From Actinacidiphila oryziradicis (GTDB lineage Bacteria; Actinomycetota; Actinomycetes; Streptomycetales; Streptomycetaceae), in contig NZ_SUMC01000066.1 of NCBI RefSeq assembly GCF_005047355.1, positions 1 through 44,481 of the forward strand: a DNA stretch of 44,481 nt, given 5' to 3'. The notes beneath the pieces were generated by a model. It saw nothing but the letters and a program-made list of their open reading frames with translations, was not told the DNA's origin and made no database searches. The position numbers were made by a program, and so were the translations under genes. How positions within the stretch are numbered: the stretch's first letter is position 1; each line of letters begins with the position of its first letter. Positions 8,706 to 15,939 of this stretch are shown here, piece by piece.

Positions 8706-8960
8706 TCAGAGGGCGGTGAACTCCCCGCGCCCGGCGGCGCTCACGAAGGCGCGCCAGGAGGCTGCGGGGACGACGAGCGCAGGGCCGTCGTGGTTCTTGC
8801 TGTCGCGTATGGGGACTGTACCGGTGGGGGCGAGGGCGCGGCTGAACTCGACGCACTCGCCGTCGTTGCCGCCGCTGTAGCTGGATTTGGTCCAGGTCAC
8901 CCGGCGAAACGCCGTCCCGCGCCCGGCCAGGTCGCCCAGAACCGCCTGTCCGAGGAGCAT
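8706..8960 (-). CDS. DUF397 protein
   Basis: An 84-residue protein with the full DUF397 signature: VTWTKSSYSGGNDGECVEFS, then VPIRDSKNHDGPALVVPAASWRAFV. In actinomycetes DUF397 proteins usually sit just after a helix-turn-helix regulator, with which they form an anti-sigma-like or toxin-antitoxin-like pair (BldB/WhiJ-type context). No such regulator precedes this copy within the window, so it looks orphaned. The start is not certain: residues 1-19 are not part of the conserved domain, and an internal start is possible. Confidence 0.85.
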   Translation of the reverse strand: MLLGQAVLGDLAGRGTAFRRVTWTKSSYSGGNDGECVEFSRALAPTGTVPIRDSKNHDGPALVVPAASWRAFVSAAGRGEFTAL

Positions 8961-9058
8961 CCGGGGCCCGGCCCGTGTAGGGCTCGACGATGTGGGGCAA
9001 CGTTAAGGTATAGACCTTTGCTAGAAGTATTGACGCCCCTCACCCCCACCACTTAAAT

Positions 9059-9094
9059 CACGTCGTGAGCTAAGACGTGAGAGAAGCGCTCCCG
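9059..9094 (+). promoter_or_regulatory. Candidate operators upstream of the GH16-GH18 operon
   Basis: Two symmetric sites lie 70-105 bases before the GH16 start. One is a perfect 7-bp inverted repeat, TCACGTC at 9059-9065 and GACGTGA at 9075-9081. The other, GAGAAGCGCTCCCG at 9081-9094, is centred on AGCGCT and matches 10 of 14 positions of the CebR-type operator TGGGAGCGCTCCCA used by LacI-family sugar regulators in Streptomyces. The sites abut, so two regulators might compete. Binding is inferred, not shown. Confidence 0.4.
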
Positions 9095-9164
9095 AGCGTC
9101 CCCCCACCTGTCAGGGGCATGACCCCACTCTCCGATCCCTGACGCCCCGACCAAGGAGTCCGGC

Positions 9165-10433
9165 ATGTCGGTATCACCCGCCATACGACGCATACGCCCA
9201 CTTGCGTTGCTCGCAGCCGCCGTCCTGACGCTCTGCGGCGCGCTCCAGCAGCCCGCGTCCCCGCACAGCGCGAGCGCGCTCGGCATCGCCCCGGCAGCCG
9301 CCACCGCGACCTTCACCGACGACTTCAACGGTACGGCCGGCAGTGCCGTCAACAGCTCCAACTGGCGCCCCGAGACCGGTGACAACGTCAACAACCACGA
9401 GCGCGAGTACTACACCAGCGGCACCAACAACGCCGCGCTCGACGGGCAGGGCGACCTGGTCATCACCGCCAAGAAGGAGAACCCGGCCAACTACCAGTGT
9501 TGGTACGGCACCTGTACGTACACCTCCTCCCGGCTGTCGACCGCGCAGACCTTCACCCAGGCGTACGGCCACTTCGAGACGCGCATGAAACTGCCGCGGG
9601 GCCAGGGCATGTGGCCCGCGTTCTGGATGCTCGGCAACAACATCGGCACCGTCGGCTGGCCCAACAGCGGTGAGCTCGACATCATGGAGAACGTCGGCTA
9701 CGAGCCCGGCACCATCCACGGCACCATCCACGGCCCCGGCTACTCCGGCTCGGCCGGCATCGGCGCCGGATACACCCTCCCGAACGGGCAGAGCTTCTCC
9801 GACGCCTTCCACACCTTCGCGGTGGACTGGTCGCCGAACTCCATCTCCTGGTCCGTCGACGGCATCGTCTACCAGACCCGCACCCCCGCCGACCTGGGCG
9901 GCAACACCTGGGTGTTCGACCACCCCTTCTACATCATCCTCAACCTCGCCGTTGGCGGCTACTGGCCCGGCGACCCCGACAGCACCACGTCGTTCCCGCA
10001 GCAACTCGTCGTCGACTACGTGCACGTCACCACCAGCAACACCGCCGCCGTCGGCCACCCGATCACCGGGATCGGCGGGAAATGCATCGACATAGCCGGG
10101 GCGAACAGCGCCAACGGCACAGCGGTGCAGCTCTACGACTGCAACGGCTCCAGCGCGCAGCAATGGACCGTGGGTTCCGACGGCACCCTGCGCGCGCTGG
10201 GCAAGTGCATGGACATCACCGCCGCCGGTACGGCCGACGGCACCCAGATCCAGCTTTACGACTGCAACGGCACGAACGCCCAGAAATGGACCGTCAGCGC
10301 GGCGAACGACATCGTCAACCCGGCGACGAACAAGTGCCTTGACGCGACCGGCAACAGCTCCGCCAACGGCACCAGGCTCCAGATCTGGACCTGCACCGGC
10401 GGCGCCAACCAGAAATGGACCGTGACCGGCTGA
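9165..10433 (+). CDS. Secreted GH16 beta-glucanase (laminarinase-like) with C-terminal CBM13
   Basis: A 422-residue exported enzyme. The signal peptide (RRIRPLALLAAAVLTLCGAL) ends within about the first 45 residues. A GH16 jelly-roll domain follows, with the catalytic motif GELDIMENVG (the two Glu of E-x-D-x-x-E) near residue 170 and the usual RGQGMWPAFWML and TFAVDWSPNSISWSVDG segments. The last 125 residues form a ricin-type beta-trefoil CBM13 with repeated QLYDCNGSSAQQW-like units. The GH16 subgroup suggests endo-1,3-beta-glucanase activity on laminarin or fungal wall glucan, though beta-agarase-like specificities exist in the family. It overlaps the GH18 gene by one base (TGATG), so translation is probably coupled. 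Its CBM13 is nearly identical to that of the next gene. Confidence 0.93.
   Translation: MSVSPAIRRIRPLALLAAAVLTLCGALQQPASPHSASALGIAPAAATATFTDDFNGTAGSAVNSSNWRPETGDNVNNHEREYYTSGTNNAALDGQGDLVITAKKENPANYQCWYGTCTYTSSRLSTAQTFTQAYGHFETRMKLPRGQGMWPAFWMLGNNIGTVGWPNSGELDIMENVGYEPGTIHGTIHGPGYSGSAGIGAGYTLPNGQSFSDAFHTFAVDWSPNSISWSVDGIVYQTRTPADLGGNTWVFDHPFYIILNLAVGGYWPGDPDSTTSFPQQLVVDYVHVTTSNTAAVGHPITGIGGKCIDIAGANSANGTAVQLYDCNGSSAQQWTVGSDGTLRALGKCMDITAAGTADGTQIQLYDCNGTNAQKWTVSAANDIVNPATNKCLDATGNSSANGTRLQIWTCTGGANQKWTVTG
10059..10421 (+). repeat. CBM13 direct repeat, copy 1 (363 bp)
   Basis: This stretch of the GH16 gene recurs 470 bases downstream in the GH18 gene with a single mismatch (A at 10305 against C at 10775, changing Asn to His). 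Synonymous codons are identical too, so the similarity is at DNA level. Both copies are read in the same frame relative to the module. Confidence 0.97.
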
Positions 10434-11803
10434 TGAGAAGACTCGCGACATTCCTCGCCGCCGCCCTCGCCGCCGGCGCCCTGAGCACCTTCGTCATCGC
10501 CCCGGCCTCCGGCGCCGACCCGACAGGACCGATCACCGGGATCGGCGGGAAATGCATCGACATAGCCGGGGCGAACAGCGCCAACGGCACAGCGGTGCAG
10601 CTCTACGACTGCAACGGCTCCAGCGCGCAGCAATGGACCGTGGGTTCCGACGGCACCCTGCGCGCGCTGGGCAAGTGCATGGACATCACCGCCGCCGGTA
10701 CGGCCGACGGCACCCAGATCCAGCTTTACGACTGCAACGGCACGAACGCCCAGAAATGGACCGTCAGCGCGGCGCACGACATCGTCAACCCGGCGACGAA
10801 CAAGTGCCTTGACGCGACCGGCAACAGCTCCGCCAACGGCACCAGGCTCCAGATCTGGACCTGCACCGGCGGCGCCAACCAGAAATGGACCACGCCGGCC
10901 AGCACCACCACCCCACCGCCCGCCAGCGGAGTGCAGGCCGTGGCGCCGTACATCTACAACGGCTGGGGCAACCCGCCGGACCCGACGACGATCATGTCGG
11001 CGACCGGCGTCAAGTGGTTCACCCTCGCCTTCGTGCTCAGCAACGGCACCTGCAACCCGCAGTGGGACGGCTCACGGGCGCTCACCGGTGGCGTCGACCA
11101 GACCACCATCAACAAGATCCGGACGGCCGGCGGCGACGTCGTCCCGTCCTTCGGCGGCTACAGCGGCAACAAGCTGGAGTCCTCCTGCACCAGCGCCTCC
11201 GCGCTCGCCGGCGCTTACCAGCAGGTCATCAACGCCTACGGGCTCAAGGCCATCGACATCGACATCGAGGCCGACGCGTACAGCAACGCCACCGTCCAGC
11301 AGCGCACTGTCGACGCGCTCAAGATCATCAAGACCAACAACCCCGGCATCGTCGAGTACGTCACCATCGGCTCCGGGCAGACCGGCCCCGACACCGGCCT
11401 GATCAACAAGGCGGCCGCCTCCGGGCTGACCGTCGACAGCTGGACGATCATGCCGTTCGACTTCGGCGGCGCCGGCCAGAACATGGGCAACCTCACCATG
11501 CAGGCCACCGACGGTCTGAAGAACGCCCTCAAGACCGCCTACGGCTACACCGACGACCAGGCGTACCGGCACAGCGGTATCTCCTCGATGAACGGGATCA
11601 CCGACGCCAGCGAGACCGTCACCGTGGCCGACTTCCGCACCATCCTCAGCTACGCGCAAACGCACCACCTGGCACGGCTGACCTTCTGGTCCGCCAACCG
11701 CGACCGGCCGTGCCCGGGCGCATACCCGAACGACGACACCTGCTCCGGCGTCTCCCAGGCTGCCTGGGACTTCACCCGCACCTTCGCGGCGTACACCGGG
11801 TGA
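10433..11803 (+). CDS. Secreted GH18 chitinase-like enzyme with N-terminal CBM13
   Basis: A 456-residue exported protein starting at the ATG that overlaps the GH16 stop. Domains in order: signal peptide (RRLATFLAAALAAGALSTFVIAPASG), CBM13 beta-trefoil at about residues 33-153, a short Thr/Pro linker (STTTPPPAS), then a GH18 barrel to the end. The GH18 active-site strand reads KAIDIDIEAD, which keeps the two Asp and the acid/base Glu of D-x-x-D-x-D-x-E. WTIMPFDFGG supplies the later Met/Asp strand. The barrel resembles the bacterial ChiD/exochitinase-like group. With the GH16 partner it suggests attack on fungal cell walls (glucan plus chitin). An earlier in-frame start at 10415 lies inside the GH16 gene and would spoil the signal peptide. 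Confidence 0.92.
   Translation: MRRLATFLAAALAAGALSTFVIAPASGADPTGPITGIGGKCIDIAGANSANGTAVQLYDCNGSSAQQWTVGSDGTLRALGKCMDITAAGTADGTQIQLYDCNGTNAQKWTVSAAHDIVNPATNKCLDATGNSSANGTRLQIWTCTGGANQKWTTPASTTTPPPASGVQAVAPYIYNGWGNPPDPTTIMSATGVKWFTLAFVLSNGTCNPQWDGSRALTGGVDQTTINKIRTAGGDVVPSFGGYSGNKLESSCTSASALAGAYQQVINAYGLKAIDIDIEADAYSNATVQQRTVDALKIIKTNNPGIVEYVTIGSGQTGPDTGLINKAAASGLTVDSWTIMPFDFGGAGQNMGNLTMQATDGLKNALKTAYGYTDDQAYRHSGISSMNGITDASETVTVADFRTILSYAQTHHLARLTFWSANRDRPCPGAYPNDDTCSGVSQAAWDFTRTFAAYTG
10529..10891 (+). repeat. CBM13 direct repeat, copy 2 (363 bp)
   Basis: Second copy, within the GH18 gene. Sequence similarity stops sharply at both ends: upstream after the signal peptide codons, and downstream exactly at the end of the trefoil (GGANQKWT). 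That is the pattern expected of module copying or gene conversion rather than whole-gene duplication. Confidence 0.97.
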
Positions 11804-12204
11804 CCCCCCGGCGATAGTTCTCCGCTCTCCGGCCATGCAGGCGTGCATCCCACGATGCACCATGCTGCGGCCGGGGAGCGGAGGCATATCCGGACGAGCG
11901 GGGGAGGACGACAGACGGGCCCGCCAACGGGCGGCGGCGATCCGGGACACGGGCCGCGTATTGGTCAGCATCGGCCGGCAGGACTCCTCCCCCGTACCTG
12001 TCAAGCAGCGCGTGTGCAGCAAGTGCACCTGCTCACGCCGGAAATAGCCAGACAGTGTGCGGTGCAGCCGCTCTTCCCCGGCCCCCGGCTGACGCCTTGG
12101 CCGACGCTGCCCACGCAGGCCTGAGGGCGGCCAGGGGCCGGTCGGGTTCAGGCCCCTGACGGTCAGTCGTGCGCGGTCGGTCGCGCGCGGTCGGTCGCAC
12201 GCGC
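11804..12204. other. Intergenic region between convergent GH18 and GAPDH genes
   Basis: About 400 bases with no supported gene. It holds a small inverted repeat (GTGCAT at 11841 and ATGCAC at 11853), the GAPDH terminator hairpin, and a run of near-repeats of GCGCGGTCGGTC at about 12168-12200 just after the GAPDH stop codon. No clear terminator for the GH18 gene was found. Confidence 0.5.
12132..12158 (-). terminator. Hairpin terminator for the GAPDH gene
   Basis: Perfect 8-bp arms (CAGGGGCC and GGCCCCTG) flank an 11-base loop, about 46 bases beyond the GAPDH stop. There is no U-run, as is usual for Streptomyces. Confidence 0.6.
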
Positions 12205-13203
12205 TCAGTCGCGCGCGAGCAGCTCGAGCGTGTCGATGACGCGGTTCGAGAAGCCCCACTCGTTGTCGTACCAGGCCACCACCTTGACGTGCTTGCCGTC
12301 GACGCGGGTGAGTGCGGCGTCGAAGATCGCCGACGCCGGCTGGCCGGTGATGTCGCTGGAGACCAGCGGCTCGTCGGCGTACTCGAGGATGCCCTTGAGC
12401 TTGCCGTCGGCGGCGGCACGGTAGGCCGCGACCACCTCGTCGCGGGTGACCTCGCGTGAGACCGTGGTGTTCAGCTCCACGATCGAACCCACCGGGACCG
12501 GCACCCGGATCGAGTCGCCCGACAGCTTGCCGTTGAGGTTCGGCAGCACCCGGCCGATGGCCTTGGCGGCCCCGGTGGTGGTGGGCACGATGTTCACGCC
12601 GGCGGAGCGGGCGCGGCGCAGGTCGCGGTGGGGGCCGTCCTGCAGGTTCTGCTCCTGGGTGTAGGCGTGCACCGTGGTCATGAAGCCGTGCTCGATGCCG
12701 GCCAGGTCGTCCAGCACGGATGCCAGCGGAGCCAGCGCGTTCGTGGTGCACGAGGCGTTCGAGATGATCACGTGCTCAGCGGGGTCGTAGGCATCGGTGT
12801 TCACACCGTAGGCGAGCGTGACGTCGGCGCCGTCGGAGGGGGCGCTCACCAGCACGCGTTTGGCGCCGGCGTGGATGTGTGCGCGGGCGGCATCCGCCGC
12901 GGTGAAGCGGCCGGTGGACTCGAGCACGATGTCGACGCCGAGCTCGGCCCACGGCAAGTTGGCGGGCTCGCGTTCGGCGAGCACCTTGATGCGGCGGCCG
13001 TCGACCAAGAGCTCGGTTCCGTCGACCTCGACGGAGCGGCCGAGGCGGCCGAGCGAACTGTCGTACTTGAGCAGGTGCGCGAGGGTTTCGGGGGCGGTGA
13101 GGTCGTTGATGGCGACCACTTCGAGGTCGCTGTCGCGCTCGAGCAGGGCGCGGAGGGTGTTGCGTCCGATACGGCCGAATCCGTTGACGGCGATGCGGGT
13201 CAT
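12205..13203 (-). CDS. gap: Glyceraldehyde-3-phosphate dehydrogenase, type I
   Basis: A 332-residue enzyme of normal length, starting at the ATG at 13203 with AAAGGAA upstream. It has the NAD-binding MTRIAVNGFGRIGRNTLRAL, the catalytic SNASCTTNALAPL with its Cys, the TTVHAYTQEQNLQDGPH segment, and the C-terminal WYDNEWGFSNRVIDTL. It would catalyse oxidation of glyceraldehyde-3-phosphate to 1,3-bisphosphoglycerate. Streptomyces usually has a separate glycolytic gap gene in a pgk-tpi operon, whereas this one stands behind a GlxA-type regulator. That suggests an extra, perhaps stress- or inhibitor-resistant copy. Frequent GCATCC and GGATGCC strings here and in the regulator are reminiscent of Microbacteriaceae genes. 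Confidence 0.95.
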   Translation of the reverse strand: MTRIAVNGFGRIGRNTLRALLERDSDLEVVAINDLTAPETLAHLLKYDSSLGRLGRSVEVDGTELLVDGRRIKVLAEREPANLPWAELGVDIVLESTGRFTAADAARAHIHAGAKRVLVSAPSDGADVTLAYGVNTDAYDPAEHVIISNASCTTNALAPLASVLDDLAGIEHGFMTTVHAYTQEQNLQDGPHRDLRRARSAGVNIVPTTTGAAKAIGRVLPNLNGKLSGDSIRVPVPVGSIVELNTTVSREVTRDEVVAAYRAAADGKLKGILEYADEPLVSSDITGQPASAIFDAALTRVDGKHVKVVAWYDNEWGFSNRVIDTLELLARD

Positions 13204-13426
13204 GGGGGTTCCTTTCGTTCCGCCCTCCATGGTCGGCATCCGAATGCCGGGCCGACAGTGGCGTGAACGACAACATGCGCAAGGGTCCCGCCACATCTTT
13301 CGCCAGCGCCCGCAAGGATCCCGCCACCTCTCCCCGTTTACAGGCGTTCACAGGACCAGCGCGCCAGTACCCGCCGCACCAGCCGGACCGGCGACCCCTC
13401 CCGTAAACGCACAGGCCTCGGGGAGC

Positions 13427-14374
13427 TCAGGCCGAAAAGGTGTGACGGTACTCAGTCGGGGAGGTGCCGAGAATGCGGTGGAAGTGCAGACGCAGGTTCG
13501 CGCCGGTGCCGAGCCCGACTCGGTCGGCGATCTGCTCCACGCCCAGATCGGTGCGTTCAAGCAGCTCGCGTGCCAGGTCCACCCGCGCCCGGAGCACCCA
13601 CTGCATCGGCGTGTAGCCGGTGTCCTCCACGAACCGCCGCGAGAAGGTGCGCGCCGACACCCCCGCGTTGCGGGCGAGCGCCTCGAGGGTCAACGCTTCG
13701 GCGAGGTGCGCCAGGGCCCACTCACGCGTGCTCGCGAACAGGTCGCCGAGCGGCTCGGGCACACTCCGGGGAACGTACTGCGCCTGCCCCCCGCTGCGAT
13801 AGGGCGCCGCCACCAGCCGTCTCGCCACGTGGTTGGAGAGCCCGACGCCGTGGTCGCGCCGCACCAGGTGCAGGCACAGGTCGATGCCGGATGCCGCGCC
13901 CGCCGACGTGAGCACGTCGCCCTCGTCCACGAACAGCACGTTCTCGTCGACCAGCATGAGCGGATGCCTCTCGGCGAGAGCCTTCGTATAGTGCCAGTGG
14001 GTCGTCGCCCGCTTGCCGTCGAGCAGGCCCGTCGCCGCCAGCGCGAACGCCCCTGTCGAGATGGCCGCGAGCCGGGTCCCACGCTCGTGGGCGGCCATGA
14101 GCGCGCCGACGACCGCTGCCGGCGGTTCTGTGGTCGCCGGATCCCGATAGCCGGGGATGAAGATGGTGTCGGCGTGCTCGAAGGCCTCGAGGCCCTCGGC
14201 CACGTGATACGAGAGGCCGTCGCCGCCGGTCACCAGTCCGGGCGCGGCGCCGCACACCCGCACCTCGTAGGGCATGCTCGGCCGGTTGGAGAACACCTGC
14301 GCGGGGATGCCGACGTCGAGCGGCTTCGCACCCTCGAGCACGAGCACGGCGATGTGGTGGTTCTTCCGACTCAT
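13427..14374 (-). CDS. GlxA-family transcription regulator (DJ-1/PfpI domain plus AraC HTH)
   Basis: A 315-residue regulator starting at the ATG at 14374, preceded by a strong AAGGAGG site. Residues 1-190 form a DJ-1/PfpI-like domain (IAVLVLEGAKPLDVGIPAQVF, FIPGYRDP, AISTGAFALAATGLLDGKRATTHW). The usual nucleophile position reads AISTGAF rather than a Cys-containing elbow, so it is a ligand sensor, not an enzyme. Residues 210-315 carry two helix-turn-helix motifs of AraC type (LTLEALARNAGVSARTFSRRF and LGVEQIADRVGLGTGANLRLHF). It is on the same strand as the GAPDH gene, 223 bases upstream of it, and probably controls it. The ligand is unknown. Confidence 0.9.
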   Translation of the reverse strand: MSRKNHHIAVLVLEGAKPLDVGIPAQVFSNRPSMPYEVRVCGAAPGLVTGGDGLSYHVAEGLEAFEHADTIFIPGYRDPATTEPPAAVVGALMAAHERGTRLAAISTGAFALAATGLLDGKRATTHWHYTKALAERHPLMLVDENVLFVDEGDVLTSAGAASGIDLCLHLVRRDHGVGLSNHVARRLVAAPYRSGGQAQYVPRSVPEPLGDLFASTREWALAHLAEALTLEALARNAGVSARTFSRRFVEDTGYTPMQWVLRARVDLARELLERTDLGVEQIADRVGLGTGANLRLHFHRILGTSPTEYRHTFSA

Positions 14375-14674
14375 CGGGCCTCCTTCGATTCTCCCGTGAT
14401 CGAACGGGCATCCGGTCGCACCCGTGACCTCGATGACATCTACCGCAAGCATCCTGCCACTGGCCGGCGGATGCCTCAGAGCGGACATCCACCCCCGCCT
14501 GCCGGACAACCAACCCGCCGAACAACCCCACTACCCACAACCCCATGACGGCCCCAAGACCGTGCGAGGGCGGACGAGCACACCTCCTGCTGCGGCCCGC
14601 GGCCATCCACCACCCCGAACGACCTCGAACAGACACCAGAAACGACAAAAATCCCGACCGTCCAGGTGAACGGT
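14375..14674. other. Intergenic region, 300 bases, no gene seen
   Basis: This spans from the GlxA-type regulator start to the 3' end of the broken MFS gene, so the regulator's promoter must lie here. The half nearest the regulator repeats the GCATCC/GGATGCC strings seen in the regulator and GAPDH genes. The other half looks like ordinary Streptomyces DNA. A transfer boundary near 14480 is possible. Confidence 0.35.
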
Positions 14675-15479
14675 TCATCTGCGGGCATCCCCTGTGGCCC
14701 TGGCTCCCGGCTGCTTTGCCTGGCGTCGGGCCCTCAGTTCGCCCAAGGCGCTGGTTGCGATCAGTAGCAGGGTGAGCCCCACGCCTGCGAGGACGGCGAC
14801 GGACGGCGAGGCCGCGGCTCTGCACAGCGCCAACCAACGTGGCGCTGGTCGCGTAGCCGACGCCGGTCGCCGCGTACATCACCGAGTACGCCGCCGCGTG
14901 CGCGCTGGGCGGCAGGGCCTCGCGGAGCGACAAGGCGCGGGTCAACTGCACGCCGGATTGCAGCAGCCCGGCGACGAGGAGAGCGCCCGCGATCCAGGGC
15001 AGCGAGCCCGCTGTGGCGACGAGGGTCACGCACCCGGCGACGGCCAGCAGGAGGACCAGGCTCTGCGCGCGCAGCGAGCCGGGCCAGGTGCCGCGCAGGC
15101 CATATAGGGCAGCCCCGGCGGCGGAGGCGATCGAGAATCCGGCGAGGAGGGGGCCCGCCCAGCCGGCGCCGATCGCCCGCTGCTCCAGCAGCGCGGGCAG
15201 GATGAGTTCGGCCAGCGCCAGCAGGGACATTGCGGCGGCGCCAGTGACGTAGATGGGCCAGGCACGGACGAGCGTTCGCGCCATGGAAGCGCCCTCCCGG
15301 TCATCCGCCTCCGCTACCCACCCGGCTGGCAGTGCCCACAGCCCTGCTGTGGCCGCGGCCATCAGTACGGCGGCGAGCAGGAGCGGCAGGGGCGGGGCAA
15401 GGCTCAGCGCGAGCACCCCGGCGAGCGCGGGGGCGGCGAACCGTGGCCCCCGACCGCGTAGTGGCGGTCGTGGGGTCGC
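14675..15479 (-). pseudogene. MFS transporter remnant, 5' truncated and frameshifted
   Basis: The minus strand encodes about seven hydrophobic helices of an MFS permease (for example LALSLAPPLPLLLAAVLMAAA, AGPLLAGFSIASAAGAALYG, VLLLAVAGCVTLVATAGSLP, AAAYSVMYAATGVGYATSATL). Helices 1-4 or so are missing: recognisable sequence starts near 15450 and no transporter sequence lies before it. At about 14825, after LVGAVQSRG, the frame is lost. The last helix (AVLAGVGLTLLLIATSALGEL) continues in another frame to a TGA at 14675. Both lesions argue for a decayed exporter gene. Confidence 0.75.
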
Positions 15480-15518
15480 GGTCGTCCGGCCGATGAGCGG
15501 CGCATCGCACCGTCCTCT

Positions 15519-15546
15519 GCCTTGTGCCCCGTGCCTTGTGCCCCGT
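15519..15546. repeat. Two tandem copies of a 14-bp unit
   Basis: The unit GCCTTGTGCCCCGT occurs twice in direct succession, followed by a partial third copy (GCCTTGG). It lies at the truncated 5' end of the MFS remnant and may mark the break point. Confidence 0.8.
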
Positions 15547-15599
15547 GCCTTGGTACGGCTGAACGCTGGTTCGCCCATGCCCCCTCCCAGCCGTCTCAC

Positions 15600-15939
15600 G
15601 AGAACCGTCCCCGCCTGGCACCATCCGCCCAGCGAACGCCGCGGGCTGGCACTACTGCGGCGGCGCCGAGGAGGGCATCTTGCTCATTCCTGGTACGCGG
15701 GGCCGAGCCGCCTGGGCGGCACAGTGCCCGTATGCATGCCCGTCCCCACCCCCGTGCCCGAGCCCGTCCTCCCCATCCCTGGCCAGCGGCATGACGCCGT
15801 CGAGCCCGCCAACGCGTGAGCGGGCGGCCGACCGCAGCGGGCGCGAGGTCTCGGCCTGGGCGGCCTGGGACCGGCGCCGGACGGACCCGCGTGCGCGGCA
15901 TGTCCGGATTGCCGGTTGCCGCGTGGTAGGAGTGGGCCG
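15600..15939. other. Intergenic region, about 340 bases, no gene seen
   Basis: The stretch lies between the MFS remnant and the membrane protein gene. Open frames on both strands are low-complexity (Pro, Arg, Ala) and look like GC artefacts. The promoter of the downstream membrane protein must lie at its right end. Confidence 0.35.

Noticed and set aside
10433..10530. DasR-type operator before the chitinase-like gene
   Set aside because: No ACTGGTCTAGACCA-like sequence is present, and the gene has no promoter gap because it overlaps the GH16 gene.
11835..12124. Two short plus-strand frames after the chitinase-like gene
   Set aside because: No ribosome site, no domain, Arg-rich composition; more likely non-coding.
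12168..12223. GCGCGGTCGGTC repeats near the GAPDH stop, considered as an iteron or operator array
   Set aside because: Imperfect, short, and at the 3' end of a gene; no replication or regulator gene is nearby.
13722..15599. 625-codon frame joining the MFS remnant with sequence opposite the GlxA-type regulator
   Set aside because: Only the first third is MFS-like; the rest is the shadow of the regulator gene.
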